Source: Aliiglaciecola lipolytica E3 (GTDB lineage: Bacteria > Pseudomonadota > Gammaproteobacteria > Enterobacterales > Alteromonadaceae). Taken from it: a stretch of 64,000 nt of DNA. Below the pieces are notes generated by a model. The model worked only from the letters and a program-made list of their open reading frames with translations. It was not told where the DNA came from and did not search any database. This document shows positions 18,943 through 27,387 of the stretch, piece by piece (within the stretch, counting starts at the first letter, position 1; each line of letters begins with the position of its first letter). The DNA lies in assembly GCF_000314975.1 (NCBI RefSeq), contig NZ_BAEN01000049.1, forward strand, positions 62,001 to 126,000, read 5' to 3'. Both the position numbers and the translations under genes were made by a program.

Positions 18943-19131
18943 TCAGTCTATATCCAATAAAAACAATCGTTATAATTGGCTACATAGCCCTTGTTTGCTT
19001 ATGTAACCATGATTTAAACGTTAATAGTTTAACTAATGCATCTTTTATACCTCTTTTAGAGGACGGTTATTTGGCATCATTCGTAGTCTTAAATCTGATA
19101 ATTATTTGAGAAAGTGTTTAATCGAGATAAG

Positions 19132-19148
19132 AGGGAACAGATATTGCA
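19132..19148 (+). promoter_or_regulatory. Candidate sigma-54 promoter of flgP
   Basis: GGGAACAGATATTGCA has GG and GC separated by exactly 10 bases and a good -12 element (TTGCA); the -24 half is weaker. It lies about 80 bases before flgP. Confidence 0.4.
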
Positions 19149-19228
19149 ACACACCCGACAATAACGTTTGGATTGCCACATGAACGCTAATCACAATGTG
19201 AGCTGATATTAAAACACCGAGAATAATT

Positions 19229-19693
19229 ATGAAACTACTGCATATATTTACGATTTTAGGTTGCTTAGTCGGCCTGGTTGGTTGTCAAAATATCATTGAT
19301 AAACAAGTAGAGTGGGAAACCATTGAGCCGGAAACTTATCCGGTGATCCGTTCCATTGGCTATGCGCCAATTGAAGCTCAGCAAGGCACTGACCGATCAA
19401 CTAAAGTACTGATGGCAGTTAAAGCGTCGAAATTAGACGCTTACCGTGAGCTAACCGAACAAGTATATGGACAAAAAATTGACGGTGAACAATCGTTGGC
19501 GAACTTAGTATTGACCGATACACAATTGTTAGCGAGCGTACAAGGGGTTATTAGAGGCGCAAGGGTAGTCAAAAGCTATCCAGTTGGGAATGATTCTTAC
19601 GCAACTGAATTAGAGCTTGATTTTGGTTTAGTACATGACTTGTATTTAAGTACCGCCAAACCTAAAAAAGTTAAAAAAGTACGTTACTACTAA
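19229..19693 (+). CDS. flgP: Flagellar outer-membrane lipoprotein FlgP
   Basis: FlgP is a lipoprotein of the outer-membrane disk around polar flagella in Vibrio and relatives, needed for full motility. The signal peptide ends with lipobox LVGC (Cys19). The mature part has the LPP20-like pattern RSIGYAPIEAQQG..., MAVKASKLDAYRELTEQVYGQKIDG and a C-terminal beta region, ending with a basic tail. The partner flgO is not in this window. It converges with flgN. Confidence 0.88.
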   Translation: MKLLHIFTILGCLVGLVGCQNIIDKQVEWETIEPETYPVIRSIGYAPIEAQQGTDRSTKVLMAVKASKLDAYRELTEQVYGQKIDGEQSLANLVLTDTQLLASVQGVIRGARVVKSYPVGNDSYATELELDFGLVHDLYLSTAKPKKVKKVRYY

Positions 19694-19709
19694 CGCAACA
19701 AGCTATTGC

Positions 19710-20135
19710 TTAAACGCTAACGCCTTTACCGGTTGTTCCACCTTTGGGCTTTCCACTTTTATCGTATGTCATACTTTCTTTGGCACGAGATTCTAATAAA
19801 AGTGTACGTAGATGTTGTAAGCGTAATTGACCTTGCTCAACAGCTTTTTGATTAATCTCTGTTCTGAATTTGCATTGCGACAAAGAATGATTGATTTCAT
19901 CAAACAGATTGGTAACAGCGCTTTCATCAACAACACTGGGTTGCTTATTAACTTCTTTTTCTATGGATCTGTCAGTTGTGGATATCGCTTCTAACAAATC
20001 TGACTTTTCATTTATGACAGATGTTAGTGACTCCGCATCACGCGTGCTGATTAAATGCAATTCTGACTCAAGTAGTAACGTCAGTGCATCAAGTTGTTCT
20101 TTTTGTTTTTCTAGGAGGGTGATTAGGTTTTTCAT
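19710..20135 (-). CDS. flgN: Flagellar export chaperone FlgN
   Basis: FlgN is the cytoplasmic chaperone for the hook-filament junction proteins FlgK and FlgL, delivering them to the flagellar export gate. The 141-residue product is almost entirely helical with heptad repeats (LITLLEKQKEQLDALTLLL, LTSVINEKSDLLEAI) and a disordered Gly/Lys-rich tail. Sequence conservation in this family is low; the call relies on the helical pattern and position directly after flgM. Confidence 0.85.
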   Translation of the reverse strand: MKNLITLLEKQKEQLDALTLLLESELHLISTRDAESLTSVINEKSDLLEAISTTDRSIEKEVNKQPSVVDESAVTNLFDEINHSLSQCKFRTEINQKAVEQGQLRLQHLRTLLLESRAKESMTYDKSGKPKGGTTGKGVSV

Positions 20136-20183
20136 TTAGCTTTGCTTTTATTTTATGAAGCTAAACGATATTTGGCACCAAAA

Positions 20184-20516
20184 CTAATTTTTAATGCCAA
20201 ATACTTGAGCTTCGAGTTTGCTAATTTTTTGTGCTAACACTTCAGGATTAACACGATATTCACCATTCTGGATGGCTTTTTTCAATTTGTCGACCTTTTC
20301 CTGATTAACAGGTGCGTCGTTTGATTTCTTTTGTACTTGACTAAGCTGTTGGGCAGACTGAGTCAAAGACACGGAATCTTGTCGTGGTGTCGTTGCTGAC
20401 TTTGCTTGTTGAGCTGAAGTTTGTGCAGCAGCTTGTCCTTGAGATTGCTGTTGATTCAGCCTCTGATTCTCAAGTTGCGGTTTTTGATTCCCGCTATTTA
20501 CATTGTTAATTGCCAT
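20184..20516 (-). CDS. flgM: Anti-sigma-28 factor FlgM
   Basis: FlgM binds FliA (sigma-28) and holds late flagellar genes off until it is exported through the finished hook. The N-terminal half is disordered and glutamine-rich. The C-terminal half has the conserved region around DSVSLTQSAQQLSQ and VDKLKKAIQNGEYRVNPEVLAQKI. Length 110 is normal. A near-perfect sigma-28 promoter precedes it, so flgM is under feedback control by the factor it inhibits. Confidence 0.93.
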   Translation of the reverse strand: MAINNVNSGNQKPQLENQRLNQQQSQGQAAAQTSAQQAKSATTPRQDSVSLTQSAQQLSQVQKKSNDAPVNQEKVDKLKKAIQNGEYRVNPEVLAQKISKLEAQVFGIKN

Positions 20517-20550
20517 AATAACCTCAAATACCTAATATGCCTCACTTACT

Positions 20551-20577
20551 TTATCGGCCAAAACTATAAATTCTTTA
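20551..20577 (-). promoter_or_regulatory. Sigma-28 (FliA) promoter of flgMN
   Basis: On the minus strand: TAAA, 15 bases beginning with G, then GCCGATAA, identical to the enterobacterial consensus in both boxes and in spacing. It lies about 35 bases before flgM. Confidence 0.85.
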
Positions 20578-20667
20578 GCCAAAAGTTGAAAAATATTAAA
20601 TACTACTTAAATAATTTAAAAGCAACGCTCGCATACTCTCCATAGAGGGTAGTCTACGCTAAATTGA

Positions 20668-21399
20668 TTAAATCTGCACGACAACTTGGTGTGTATTTAC
20701 AACCTGTGCATGGACTAATCGGTTCGATTTGGTATTTCGAACCGCAATGGTATCGCCTAAATTACCATCTTGTTGTGCTATGCCCTTTGTTTTAATGCTC
20801 ACTCCACCGGTATCTGCGGTGATTAGAATACTATCTCCTTTACAAACGAAACAAAGTTGACCCGGTACGACAGGCTGGCCAGGGCGGCTTCGTTTCTTCA
20901 TTCGAGCACCTACAACTGTATCTATATCGGCAAAAGTGCTGGTACGTATTAGATTTTTATCCATCATTACTATTTCAACATCACTTTCGATTAACACCTT
21001 ACCTGGGCTTACTGAAGTAGTCAGTACCACGACTGGCTGAACGCGTGTGGCTTTTACCATCATATACAGATACCAATCGGTTGGTTCGCAACTTGCTCTC
21101 ACCGTAATATTGTTCTGGGCTAGCGCTTCTTTGCTAGCAGAAATAGAAAACGCTTCGGGGCATTCTGGTATGATAATTCGTTGGTCAAGCGGCATTGCAG
21201 AAACGGATAGATTTTCGTCAGCACTTGCACCTGAATAACTTAACTGGGACTTAACGTAGTTCTCTGCAGCTTGACTTAACTTTTGGTGAGCTAAATTAAT
21301 TTCTGTGGTTGCCGTTACACTAGCAGTGCTAAAAAGCATAATGCTGCATAGAAATAACCACGAAAAAACAATGATTGTACGTTTTAGTAATTTTTTCAT
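20668..21399 (-). CDS. flgA: P-ring assembly chaperone FlgA
   Basis: FlgA is a periplasmic chaperone for polymerisation of FlgI into the P ring. The protein has an N-terminal signal peptide (about 30 residues, ending ASVTA), a small N-terminal domain with CPEAF, and a C-terminal SAF-type domain (LTTSVSPGKVLIESDVEIVMMDKN, RPGQPVVPGQLC, IAQQDGNLGDTIAVRNTKSNRLVHAQV). Length 243 is typical. It is divergent from cheV. Confidence 0.93.
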   Translation of the reverse strand: MKKLLKRTIIVFSWLFLCSIMLFSTASVTATTEINLAHQKLSQAAENYVKSQLSYSGASADENLSVSAMPLDQRIIIPECPEAFSISASKEALAQNNITVRASCEPTDWYLYMMVKATRVQPVVVLTTSVSPGKVLIESDVEIVMMDKNLIRTSTFADIDTVVGARMKKRSRPGQPVVPGQLCFVCKGDSILITADTGGVSIKTKGIAQQDGNLGDTIAVRNTKSNRLVHAQVVNTHQVVVQI

Positions 21400-21570
21400 G
21401 TTCAGTTGCCGCCGTTTTGTCTATGCTTAGTAAATCAATATTGGTATAACAAATAACGTCAAAATACAGGCACTCAATCAGGTTTAGCCTTCAAATTACG
21501 TTAAACTTGCTATATTCAACCGGTACAACGCAACAATTGTGCCTAGTTTAAAATTATTTTGGGGTGGTAT

Positions 21571-22497
21571 ATGTCAGGAATTCTTGACTCGGTTAATCAA
21601 CGCACACAATTGGTTGGTCAAAATAGACTTGAATTATTGCTGTTTAAATTAAATGGCAGACAACGTTTTGGAATCAATGTATTTAAAGTGCGTGAAGTTC
21701 TGCAATGTCCTCCATTAACCTCGATACCCCGTCAAAATAAATTGGTCAGGGGAGTGGCCCACATTCGTGGTCAAACTATTTCTGTAATTGACTTGAGCAT
21801 GGCAACTGGCGGGCGCAAAATAGAAGATGTTAAGAATGGCTTCATTATAATTGCTGAATATAACCGCTCCGTACAAGGCTTTTTAGTTGGCTCTGTAGAA
21901 CGCATCATCAATACCAATTGGGATGCAATCATGCCGCCTCCTCAAGGTACGGGTAAAGCTAGTTATTTAACAGCGGTTACTGAAGTCGAGAATGAACTAA
22001 TCGAAATTCTCGATGTAGAAAAAATCCTGAACGAAATATCACCACTAAATAGTACTGTCAGTGAAGATTTAGCTGCCGGTCTAAACATGTCTGAATCCCC
22101 GGCAAACGATAAAATTATTTTTATCGCTGATGATTCTTCTGTAGCGAGAAGTCAGGTTAAAAAAGCACTGACGGCACTAGGTCTGAAAATTGAAGTCACC
22201 AAAAATGGTCTTGAAGCATTAAATCGATTGAAAGAAATAGCTGCAGAAACAGGTGACGTAACTGACAGCGTTGGGGTATTGGTGTCGGATATTGAAATGC
22301 CCGAAATGGACGGCTACACATTAACCGCTGAGATTAAAAATACACCTGAACTACAAAAGTTGAAAGTAGTGTTGCACACCTCATTGAGCGGCGTTTTTAA
22401 TCAGGTTATGGTGAAAAAGGTTGGGGCAGATGACTTTATTGCTAAATTTCATCCAGATGAATTAGCTTCGGCTGTTCAAAAATGGTTTAACAAGTAA
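21571..22497 (+). CDS. cheV: Chemotaxis coupling protein CheV
   Basis: CheV couples receptors to the CheA kinase and tunes adaptation. Residues about 20-160 are a CheW domain (LLFKLNGRQRFGINVFKVREVL, RGVAHIRGQTISVIDL). Residues about 180-305 are a receiver domain (FIADDSSVARSQV, phosphoacceptor Asp in LVSDIEMPEMDG, and LHTSLSG). The ATG at 21571 is preferred because GGGGTGG lies before it; an in-frame TTG at 21559 would overlap that site. cheV-cheR precede flgB as in Vibrio and Pseudomonas. Confidence 0.95.
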   Translation: MSGILDSVNQRTQLVGQNRLELLLFKLNGRQRFGINVFKVREVLQCPPLTSIPRQNKLVRGVAHIRGQTISVIDLSMATGGRKIEDVKNGFIIIAEYNRSVQGFLVGSVERIINTNWDAIMPPPQGTGKASYLTAVTEVENELIEILDVEKILNEISPLNSTVSEDLAAGLNMSESPANDKIIFIADDSSVARSQVKKALTALGLKIEVTKNGLEALNRLKEIAAETGDVTDSVGVLVSDIEMPEMDGYTLTAEIKNTPELQKLKVVLHTSLSGVFNQVMVKKVGADDFIAKFHPDELASAVQKWFNK

Positions 22498-22526
22498 AAA
22501 ATCATTATTTTTATGGAAGCTAATTT

Positions 22527-23363
22527 TTGAAATCAGATGATTTGACGTCTCAAGAATTCTTTGAATTTGCCCAGTTTTTAGAACGTCAGTGCGGCATCGT
22601 TTTAAACGAAAATAAAAGCTATTTAGTGAATAGCCGTTTAAAGCCTTTGGTGCGCCAAGAAAAATTTTCTGGGTTGTCCGAATTACTTAAAAGTGCATAT
22701 AGTGGCAATCAAAACAGTATGCGCGAAAAAGTAGTCGATGCAATGACCACCAATGAAACGCTTTGGTTTCGTGACAAGTATCCCTTTGAAATTCTAACGG
22801 ATCGTTTATTCACTGATTTATCTAAGGTTAATCGCAAAGTTAGAATCTGGAGTGCGGCTTGTTCTTCGGGCCAAGAACCCTTTTCGATCGCTATGTGTAT
22901 TCAGGAATATAAAAAACATCATCCACGAGCGTTTCCCTATGGTATTGAAATTATCGCAACGGATATTTCAGCGGATATGCTTAAACGTGCCAAGTTAGGG
23001 CGCTTTGACGGAATATCTATCAGTAGAGGCCTATCAGAAGAACGTAAAAGTCGATTTTTTAAGCAAACTGAAGATAACCACATGCAATTAAATCGCGATA
23101 TTCTGTCGATGGTGGATTTTAGACCTCAAAACTTATTAACAAGCTACTCAGCCCTAGGTAAATTTGATGTGGTGTTTTGTCGAAACGTGTTAATTTATTT
23201 CTCACTCAGCAATAAACGAAAAATCCTGCAACAAATTGCCGCTTGCCTGCAAAACGAAGGATCTTTGTTTCTAGGCGCGTCTGAATCCATTGCCGAATTA
23301 AACGATTTATATACTTTAGTGCGCAACAATCCCGGTTTGTTTTATACTAAAAAGTCCTATTAA
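22527..23363 (+). CDS. cheR: Chemotaxis protein methyltransferase CheR
   Basis: CheR methylates glutamates of chemoreceptors using S-adenosylmethionine. The N-terminal helical domain (about 1-75) is followed by the SAM-binding fold with TTNETLWFRDKYPF, VRIWSAACSSGQEPFSIAM, the acidic IIATDISADMLKRA and FDVVFCRNVLIYF. Length 278 is standard. The start is TTG, with GGAAGC upstream and no suitable ATG nearby. It is downstream of cheV by 29 bases. Confidence 0.95.
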   Translation: MKSDDLTSQEFFEFAQFLERQCGIVLNENKSYLVNSRLKPLVRQEKFSGLSELLKSAYSGNQNSMREKVVDAMTTNETLWFRDKYPFEILTDRLFTDLSKVNRKVRIWSAACSSGQEPFSIAMCIQEYKKHHPRAFPYGIEIIATDISADMLKRAKLGRFDGISISRGLSEERKSRFFKQTEDNHMQLNRDILSMVDFRPQNLLTSYSALGKFDVVFCRNVLIYFSLSNKRKILQQIAACLQNEGSLFLGASESIAELNDLYTLVRNNPGLFYTKKSY

Positions 23364-23415
23364 TACAATCCCTTAACTTTGCCTTTCCTAGTTTTCTTTT
23401 AAATTACTCGGTGTC

Positions 23416-23433
23416 TTGGCATACCCTTTGCTA
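23416..23433 (+). promoter_or_regulatory. Sigma-54 promoter of the flgB operon
   Basis: TTGGCATACCCTTTGCTA has GG and GC 10 bases apart with both TTGGCA and TTGCT elements, about 37 bases before flgB. This fits a class II polar flagellar promoter controlled by FlrA/FlrC-type activators. Confidence 0.8.
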
Positions 23434-23469
23434 AATTTTTCTCAAGCAAGTTTTTAGAAAGAGAAAATC

Positions 23470-23874
23470 ATGGCAATCAGCCTCGACAAATTAACCGGTT
23501 TGCACCACAAAGCATTACTCGTTAGAACAGACGCAATGGAAGTTATTTCCGGTAATTTAGCGAATGCTAATACGCCAGGATATAAAGCGCGCGGCGTTGA
23601 TTTTCAAAAAGCCATGCAGTCAGCCAATCAAGATCGTCAGCAAAATATGACCCGTACCCACGAAAAGCACTTTGAAGGTCGCATGCAATCGCAAGCCAGT
23701 ATTGAGTTTCGCGTTCCACTGCAGCCCGATACAGGCGATGGTAATACGGTTGAAGTACAAGCTGAGCGTAATGCATTCCTTGAAAATGGCATGCGTTATC
23801 AAGCTAGTATTCAATTTTTGAACGGCAAGATTAAAGGTATGAAAAAAGCTATATCTGGAGGCCAAGGTCAATGA
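23470..23874 (+). CDS. flgB: Flagellar proximal rod protein FlgB
   Basis: FlgB forms part of the rod that crosses the periplasm. The N-terminal rod motif (RTDAMEVISGNLANANTPGYKARGVDF) and the C-terminal helix (LENGMRYQASIQFLNGKIKGMKKAI) flank a short central part. Length 134 is normal. First gene after the sigma-54 site; its stop overlaps flgC by 4 bases. Confidence 0.96.
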   Translation: MAISLDKLTGLHHKALLVRTDAMEVISGNLANANTPGYKARGVDFQKAMQSANQDRQQNMTRTHEKHFEGRMQSQASIEFRVPLQPDTGDGNTVEVQAERNAFLENGMRYQASIQFLNGKIKGMKKAISGGQGQ

Positions 23875-24293
23875 GTTTATTTAGAGTTATGGATATTGCT
23901 AGCACTGGCATGGGCGCAGAAAGCGTTCGCTTAAACACGACTGCAAGTAACATTGCTAACGCAAACAGCGTTAGTAGCAGTTACGACGCGACATATAAAG
24001 CACGCCATCCGGTGTTCGCTGCGGAATTGCAACGAGCCACAGACTCTCAGTCAAAAGGTGCAGGTGTTCAAGTGTTAGGGATTGTAGAAAGTCAAAAACC
24101 TTTGCAAATTGAATACAGTCCTGGTCATCCAATGGCTGATAATAATGGTTATATTTATAAGCCAAACGTGAATGTAGTTGAAGAGATGGCAGACATGATG
24201 TCCGCATCAAAATCCTATGAAACTAATGTGCAGTTGGCAGATACAACTAAACGTATATTTAGACGTGTATTGCAACTTGGTCAAGGTCAATAA
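23871..24293 (+). CDS. flgC: Flagellar proximal rod protein FlgC
   Basis: FlgC is a rod subunit assembled with FlgB and FlgF. It has the N-terminal rod motif (LNTTASNIANANSVSSSYDATYKARHPVF), a short middle part and the C-terminal NVVEEMADMMSASKSYETNVQ motif that is very characteristic of FlgC. The ATG overlaps the flgB stop (ATGA), so the pair is translationally coupled. Confidence 0.97.
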   Translation: MSLFRVMDIASTGMGAESVRLNTTASNIANANSVSSSYDATYKARHPVFAAELQRATDSQSKGAGVQVLGIVESQKPLQIEYSPGHPMADNNGYIYKPNVNVVEEMADMMSASKSYETNVQLADTTKRIFRRVLQLGQGQ

Positions 24294-24319
24294 ATCACTG
24301 GTTTAGTGAGGAAGATAAC

Positions 24320-25006
24320 GTGGAAATTTCAAAAACAACAGGATTAGATTCCAGCTACTACCTTCAAGAAGATACTGTGCCAATTGATGACGGTAGTAAC
24401 CAAAGATTAAGTCAGGAAGATTTTTTCGCGCTGTTAACTGAACAACTGGCAAATCAAGATCCTACTAAGCCTGTAGACAACGACCAGATGGTTTCGCAAA
24501 TGACGAGCTTTAGTATCTCTGAAGGAATCGACGAGTTAAACGTTAAGTTTTCTGATTTCGCGTCAACAATGACGTCGAATCAGGCATTACAAGCTTCTAG
24601 TTTGATAGGTCAGGATGTATTGCTGCAGGGCAATGTCGGTTATCTAAGTGATACCAGCAATGGCATGTCTGGTGTCGTCATCACTGATCAAACTACACAA
24701 GATATGCAAATTACGATTGAGTCTGTCGCTGGAGAGTTGATTAAAACCATCGATGCAGGAACGCAATCTGCCGGTAATATTCAGTTTAGCTGGGACGGTA
24801 AAGATGCGAACGGCAACGATTTGCCTGCCGGCAATTATGTGGTTTATGCGCAAGGTATACAAAATGGCGAGTCGACTACCTTACCCACAGGCATTAATCG
24901 ACATGTGGATAGCGTAAGTTTTGCAAGTAATAACCAAGGTGTCATTTTAAATTTAGATGGCGAAACAAGTATCAATTTGAATGAAGTCATTCAGATCGGT
25001 GGCTAA
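24320..25006 (+). CDS. flgD: Hook capping protein FlgD
   Basis: FlgD caps the growing hook and is later discarded. The N-terminal export and cap region contains LSQEDFFALLTEQLANQDPTKPVDNDQMVSQMTSFS, highly typical of the family, and the C-terminal part has tudor-like and FN3-like beta domains (FSWDGKDANGNDLPAGNYVVYA). The start is GTG with GAGGAAG upstream. Length 228 is normal. Confidence 0.96.
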   Translation: MEISKTTGLDSSYYLQEDTVPIDDGSNQRLSQEDFFALLTEQLANQDPTKPVDNDQMVSQMTSFSISEGIDELNVKFSDFASTMTSNQALQASSLIGQDVLLQGNVGYLSDTSNGMSGVVITDQTTQDMQITIESVAGELIKTIDAGTQSAGNIQFSWDGKDANGNDLPAGNYVVYAQGIQNGESTTLPTGINRHVDSVSFASNNQGVILNLDGETSINLNEVIQIGG

Positions 25007-25047
25007 TTAAACAAGTGGTAGCCCATAAGTTTAGGAGAGAATAAACG

Positions 25048-26430
25048 ATGTCTTTTAATATAGCGCTAAGTGGTGTATCAGCCGCCCAAAGAGACCTTGA
25101 CGTGACAGCAAATAACATTGCAAACGTTAACACGGTAGGTTTTAAGGAATCTCGGGCTGAATTCGGTGACGTGTATGCAGCGTCGTTATTGTCAGGCGGA
25201 AAAACCAAAGTAGGTGATGGTGTTTTAACTCAAGAAGTTGCTCAACAGTTTTCCCAGGGAAGTTTACAATTTACTAATACTGCGTTGGATTTGGCGATAA
25301 CTGGTAATGGTTTCTTTGCTACGACACCAGAAATAACCTCACGTGATTTTTCTTTCACTCGAGCGGGACAATTTAAGCTTGATCAAGATAACTTCGTGGT
25401 TAACTCCAATGGCGACAACTTAATGGGATTTCCAGTCAACTCTGATGGAACATCCGCATCAGTTGCTTTGAGTACAACAGTACCAGTCAGAATTCCAGAC
25501 TCGTCTGGTTCTCCACAAAGAACCACCGAAGTGTCGCCTCGTTTTAATTTACCTGCAGGCGATGATGCAAAAGACGTAACATTGTTTGATCCAAACGATC
25601 CTCTTACCTATAACGCGGCAACGTCGATTACGGTTTATGATTCATTAGGTGACAGTCATGTCATGACCTATTACTTTATGAAAGATTCCGCCGCAACTAA
25701 TGAATGGGTTGTTGTAAATTATATTGATGACACACCGGTCAACACGGCTGGTGATACAGATAATGTTGCAGGTGCTGATCCTGCTAATATCGCCGGTGCT
25801 GTCTCGTTAGGTGCAAATGCAGTTTCTGGATTCAGAATGCAATTTAGTAGCGGTGGTGATTTTATCGGCATTCAAAATGGTGATGGAACTCAGGTTGCAA
25901 CAGGTGATGTAACCACTGTTCAATTGGGAAATCCGCCTTTAACCAATGGCTCCGATGTTACCCAGTCAATCGTGACGAATTTTACATTAGATACTGCTAA
26001 CGCAACGCCTGATGAACCTACTCAATTTGCGTCTTCTTTTGAAGTAACCTCATTGGAGCAAGATGGTTTACCGGTTGGTCGATTAACTGGTATAGATATT
26101 GGTCCAGATGGATTAGTAAGAGCGACTTTTTCTAACGGAACATCAGAGCCAGTGGTTCGTGTTGCTTTAGTGCGCTTTTCAAATGAGCAAGGCTTAACCC
26201 AACAAAGTAATACCCAATGGCAAGAAAGTATCTTGTCTGGTGAAGCTTTAGCAGGGGAGGCTACAACCGGAACATTTGGTGATATTAATTCATCTGCGCT
26301 TGAACAAGCTAATGTGAACTTAACAACAGAACTTATTGACTTGATTATTGCGCAACGGAACTTCCAAGCAAACTCTAGAGCGTTGGAAGTAAACAATCAG
26401 CTCAACCAAACCATTCTAAATATCCGTTAA
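25048..26430 (+). CDS. flgE: Flagellar hook protein FlgE
   Basis: FlgE polymerises into the flexible hook. It has the N-terminal D0 motif (ALSGVSAAQRDLDVTANNIANVNTVGFKESRAEFGDVY), a long beta-rich central domain with ITVYDSLGDSHVMTYYFMK, and the C-terminal D0 helix (NLTTELIDLIIAQRNFQANSRALEVNNQLNQTILNIR). Length 460 is in the usual range. TAGGAGAGA precedes the ATG. A strong terminator follows directly. Confidence 0.97.
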   Translation: MSFNIALSGVSAAQRDLDVTANNIANVNTVGFKESRAEFGDVYAASLLSGGKTKVGDGVLTQEVAQQFSQGSLQFTNTALDLAITGNGFFATTPEITSRDFSFTRAGQFKLDQDNFVVNSNGDNLMGFPVNSDGTSASVALSTTVPVRIPDSSGSPQRTTEVSPRFNLPAGDDAKDVTLFDPNDPLTYNAATSITVYDSLGDSHVMTYYFMKDSAATNEWVVVNYIDDTPVNTAGDTDNVAGADPANIAGAVSLGANAVSGFRMQFSSGGDFIGIQNGDGTQVATGDVTTVQLGNPPLTNGSDVTQSIVTNFTLDTANATPDEPTQFASSFEVTSLEQDGLPVGRLTGIDIGPDGLVRATFSNGTSEPVVRVALVRFSNEQGLTQQSNTQWQESILSGEALAGEATTGTFGDINSSALEQANVNLTTELIDLIIAQRNFQANSRALEVNNQLNQTILNIR

Positions 26431-26450
26431 TAAAACGACATTAATAATGT

Positions 26451-26481
26451 TACCGCTCTCGCAGGAGAGCGGTATTTTTTT
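26451..26481 (+). terminator. Intrinsic terminator between flgE and flgF
   Basis: TACCGCTCTC, a GCAG loop and GAGAGCGGTA form a perfect 10-bp stem followed by a run of seven T. It should separate flgBCDE from flgF onwards. Confidence 0.9.
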
Positions 26482-26558
26482 ATTGTTTTTCAATCTCTTA
26501 TCTGTTTTCTATTGGTGATGAAATCTTAACCTGATTAAATTCAGTTTTCTGTGTAGCG

Positions 26559-26575
26559 ATGGCATCTTTATTGCA
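26559..26575 (+). promoter_or_regulatory. Sigma-54 promoter of the flgF operon
   Basis: ATGGCATCTTTATTGCA has GG and GC 10 bases apart, with TGGCA and TTGCA elements, about 38 bases before flgF and directly after the flgE terminator. Confidence 0.75.
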
Positions 26576-26613
26576 ATCTTTTAGGTTACGTTAACCAGAG
26601 TCAATAAGTTGTC

Positions 26614-27357
26614 ATGGATAAATTACTTTACATTGCAGCAAGTGGTGCCAAACAAGACCTGTTGGGCACGGCTGTACGCGCAAACAATTTAGCAAATGCA
26701 CAAACGACCGGCTTCAAAGCAATGTTGGAAAACGCACGGGCAATGCCGGCCTACGGCGAAGGTTTGCCGACTCGGGTATTTTCAATGACTGAATCGCCTT
26801 CAAATAATTATGAAGGTGGAGCCATGATCCAAACTGATCGTGAACTAGATGCGGCAATTCAAGGGAATGGATGGTTCAGTGTATTGGATGCCCAAGGTAA
26901 TGAAGCTTATACCCGCGCAGGCAGTTTGCAATTAGGCGCAGACGGTGGTCTTGAAGATGCACATGGAAACACCTTATTAGGAGATGCGGGCGGTATTTTT
27001 CTGCCGATTCCTTTATCCAATATTAACATTGCTAACGACGGCACTATTTCTGTTCGGCCACAAGGTGCGCCAGAAACCGTGTTAGAAGAAGTTGGTAGGT
27101 TAAAGCTAGTGAATCCTAACGTAGCCGACATGGAACGAGGCGATGACGGCTTGTTTAGACTGAAAAATGGCCAAGAAGCAGCCGAAGATATCAACGTCAG
27201 AATTCGAACCGGAATGTTAGAAGGCAGCAACGTTAACGCGATTGACGAAATGGTCAATATGATCAGCCTGCAGCGCCACTATGAAATGCAAGTCAAGATG
27301 ATGAAAAAAGCCGATACCCTTGATATGCGTGGCAACCAATTACTGAGAATAATTTAG
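26614..27357 (+). CDS. flgF: Flagellar proximal rod protein FlgF
   Basis: FlgF is a rod subunit. The protein starts MDKLLYIAASGAKQDLLGTAVRANNLANAQTTGFKA, which is diagnostic of FlgF, has a central beta domain (ELDAAIQGNGWFSVLDAQGNEAYTRAG) and ends with the rod helix (VNAIDEMVNMISLQRHYEMQVKMMK). Length 247 is normal. It opens the second rod/ring operon behind its own sigma-54 site. Confidence 0.96.
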   Translation: MDKLLYIAASGAKQDLLGTAVRANNLANAQTTGFKAMLENARAMPAYGEGLPTRVFSMTESPSNNYEGGAMIQTDRELDAAIQGNGWFSVLDAQGNEAYTRAGSLQLGADGGLEDAHGNTLLGDAGGIFLPIPLSNINIANDGTISVRPQGAPETVLEEVGRLKLVNPNVADMERGDDGLFRLKNGQEAAEDINVRIRTGMLEGSNVNAIDEMVNMISLQRHYEMQVKMMKKADTLDMRGNQLLRII

Positions 27358-27387
27358 TACTAAAACATTAATTAGCGGAGGTGAAAT

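Noticed and set aside
19020-19060. Sigma-54 site on the minus strand for flgT (GG-N10-GC around 19040)
   Set aside because: Both elements are poor (AGGTAT and ATGCA), so the GG/GC spacing alone is likely chance.
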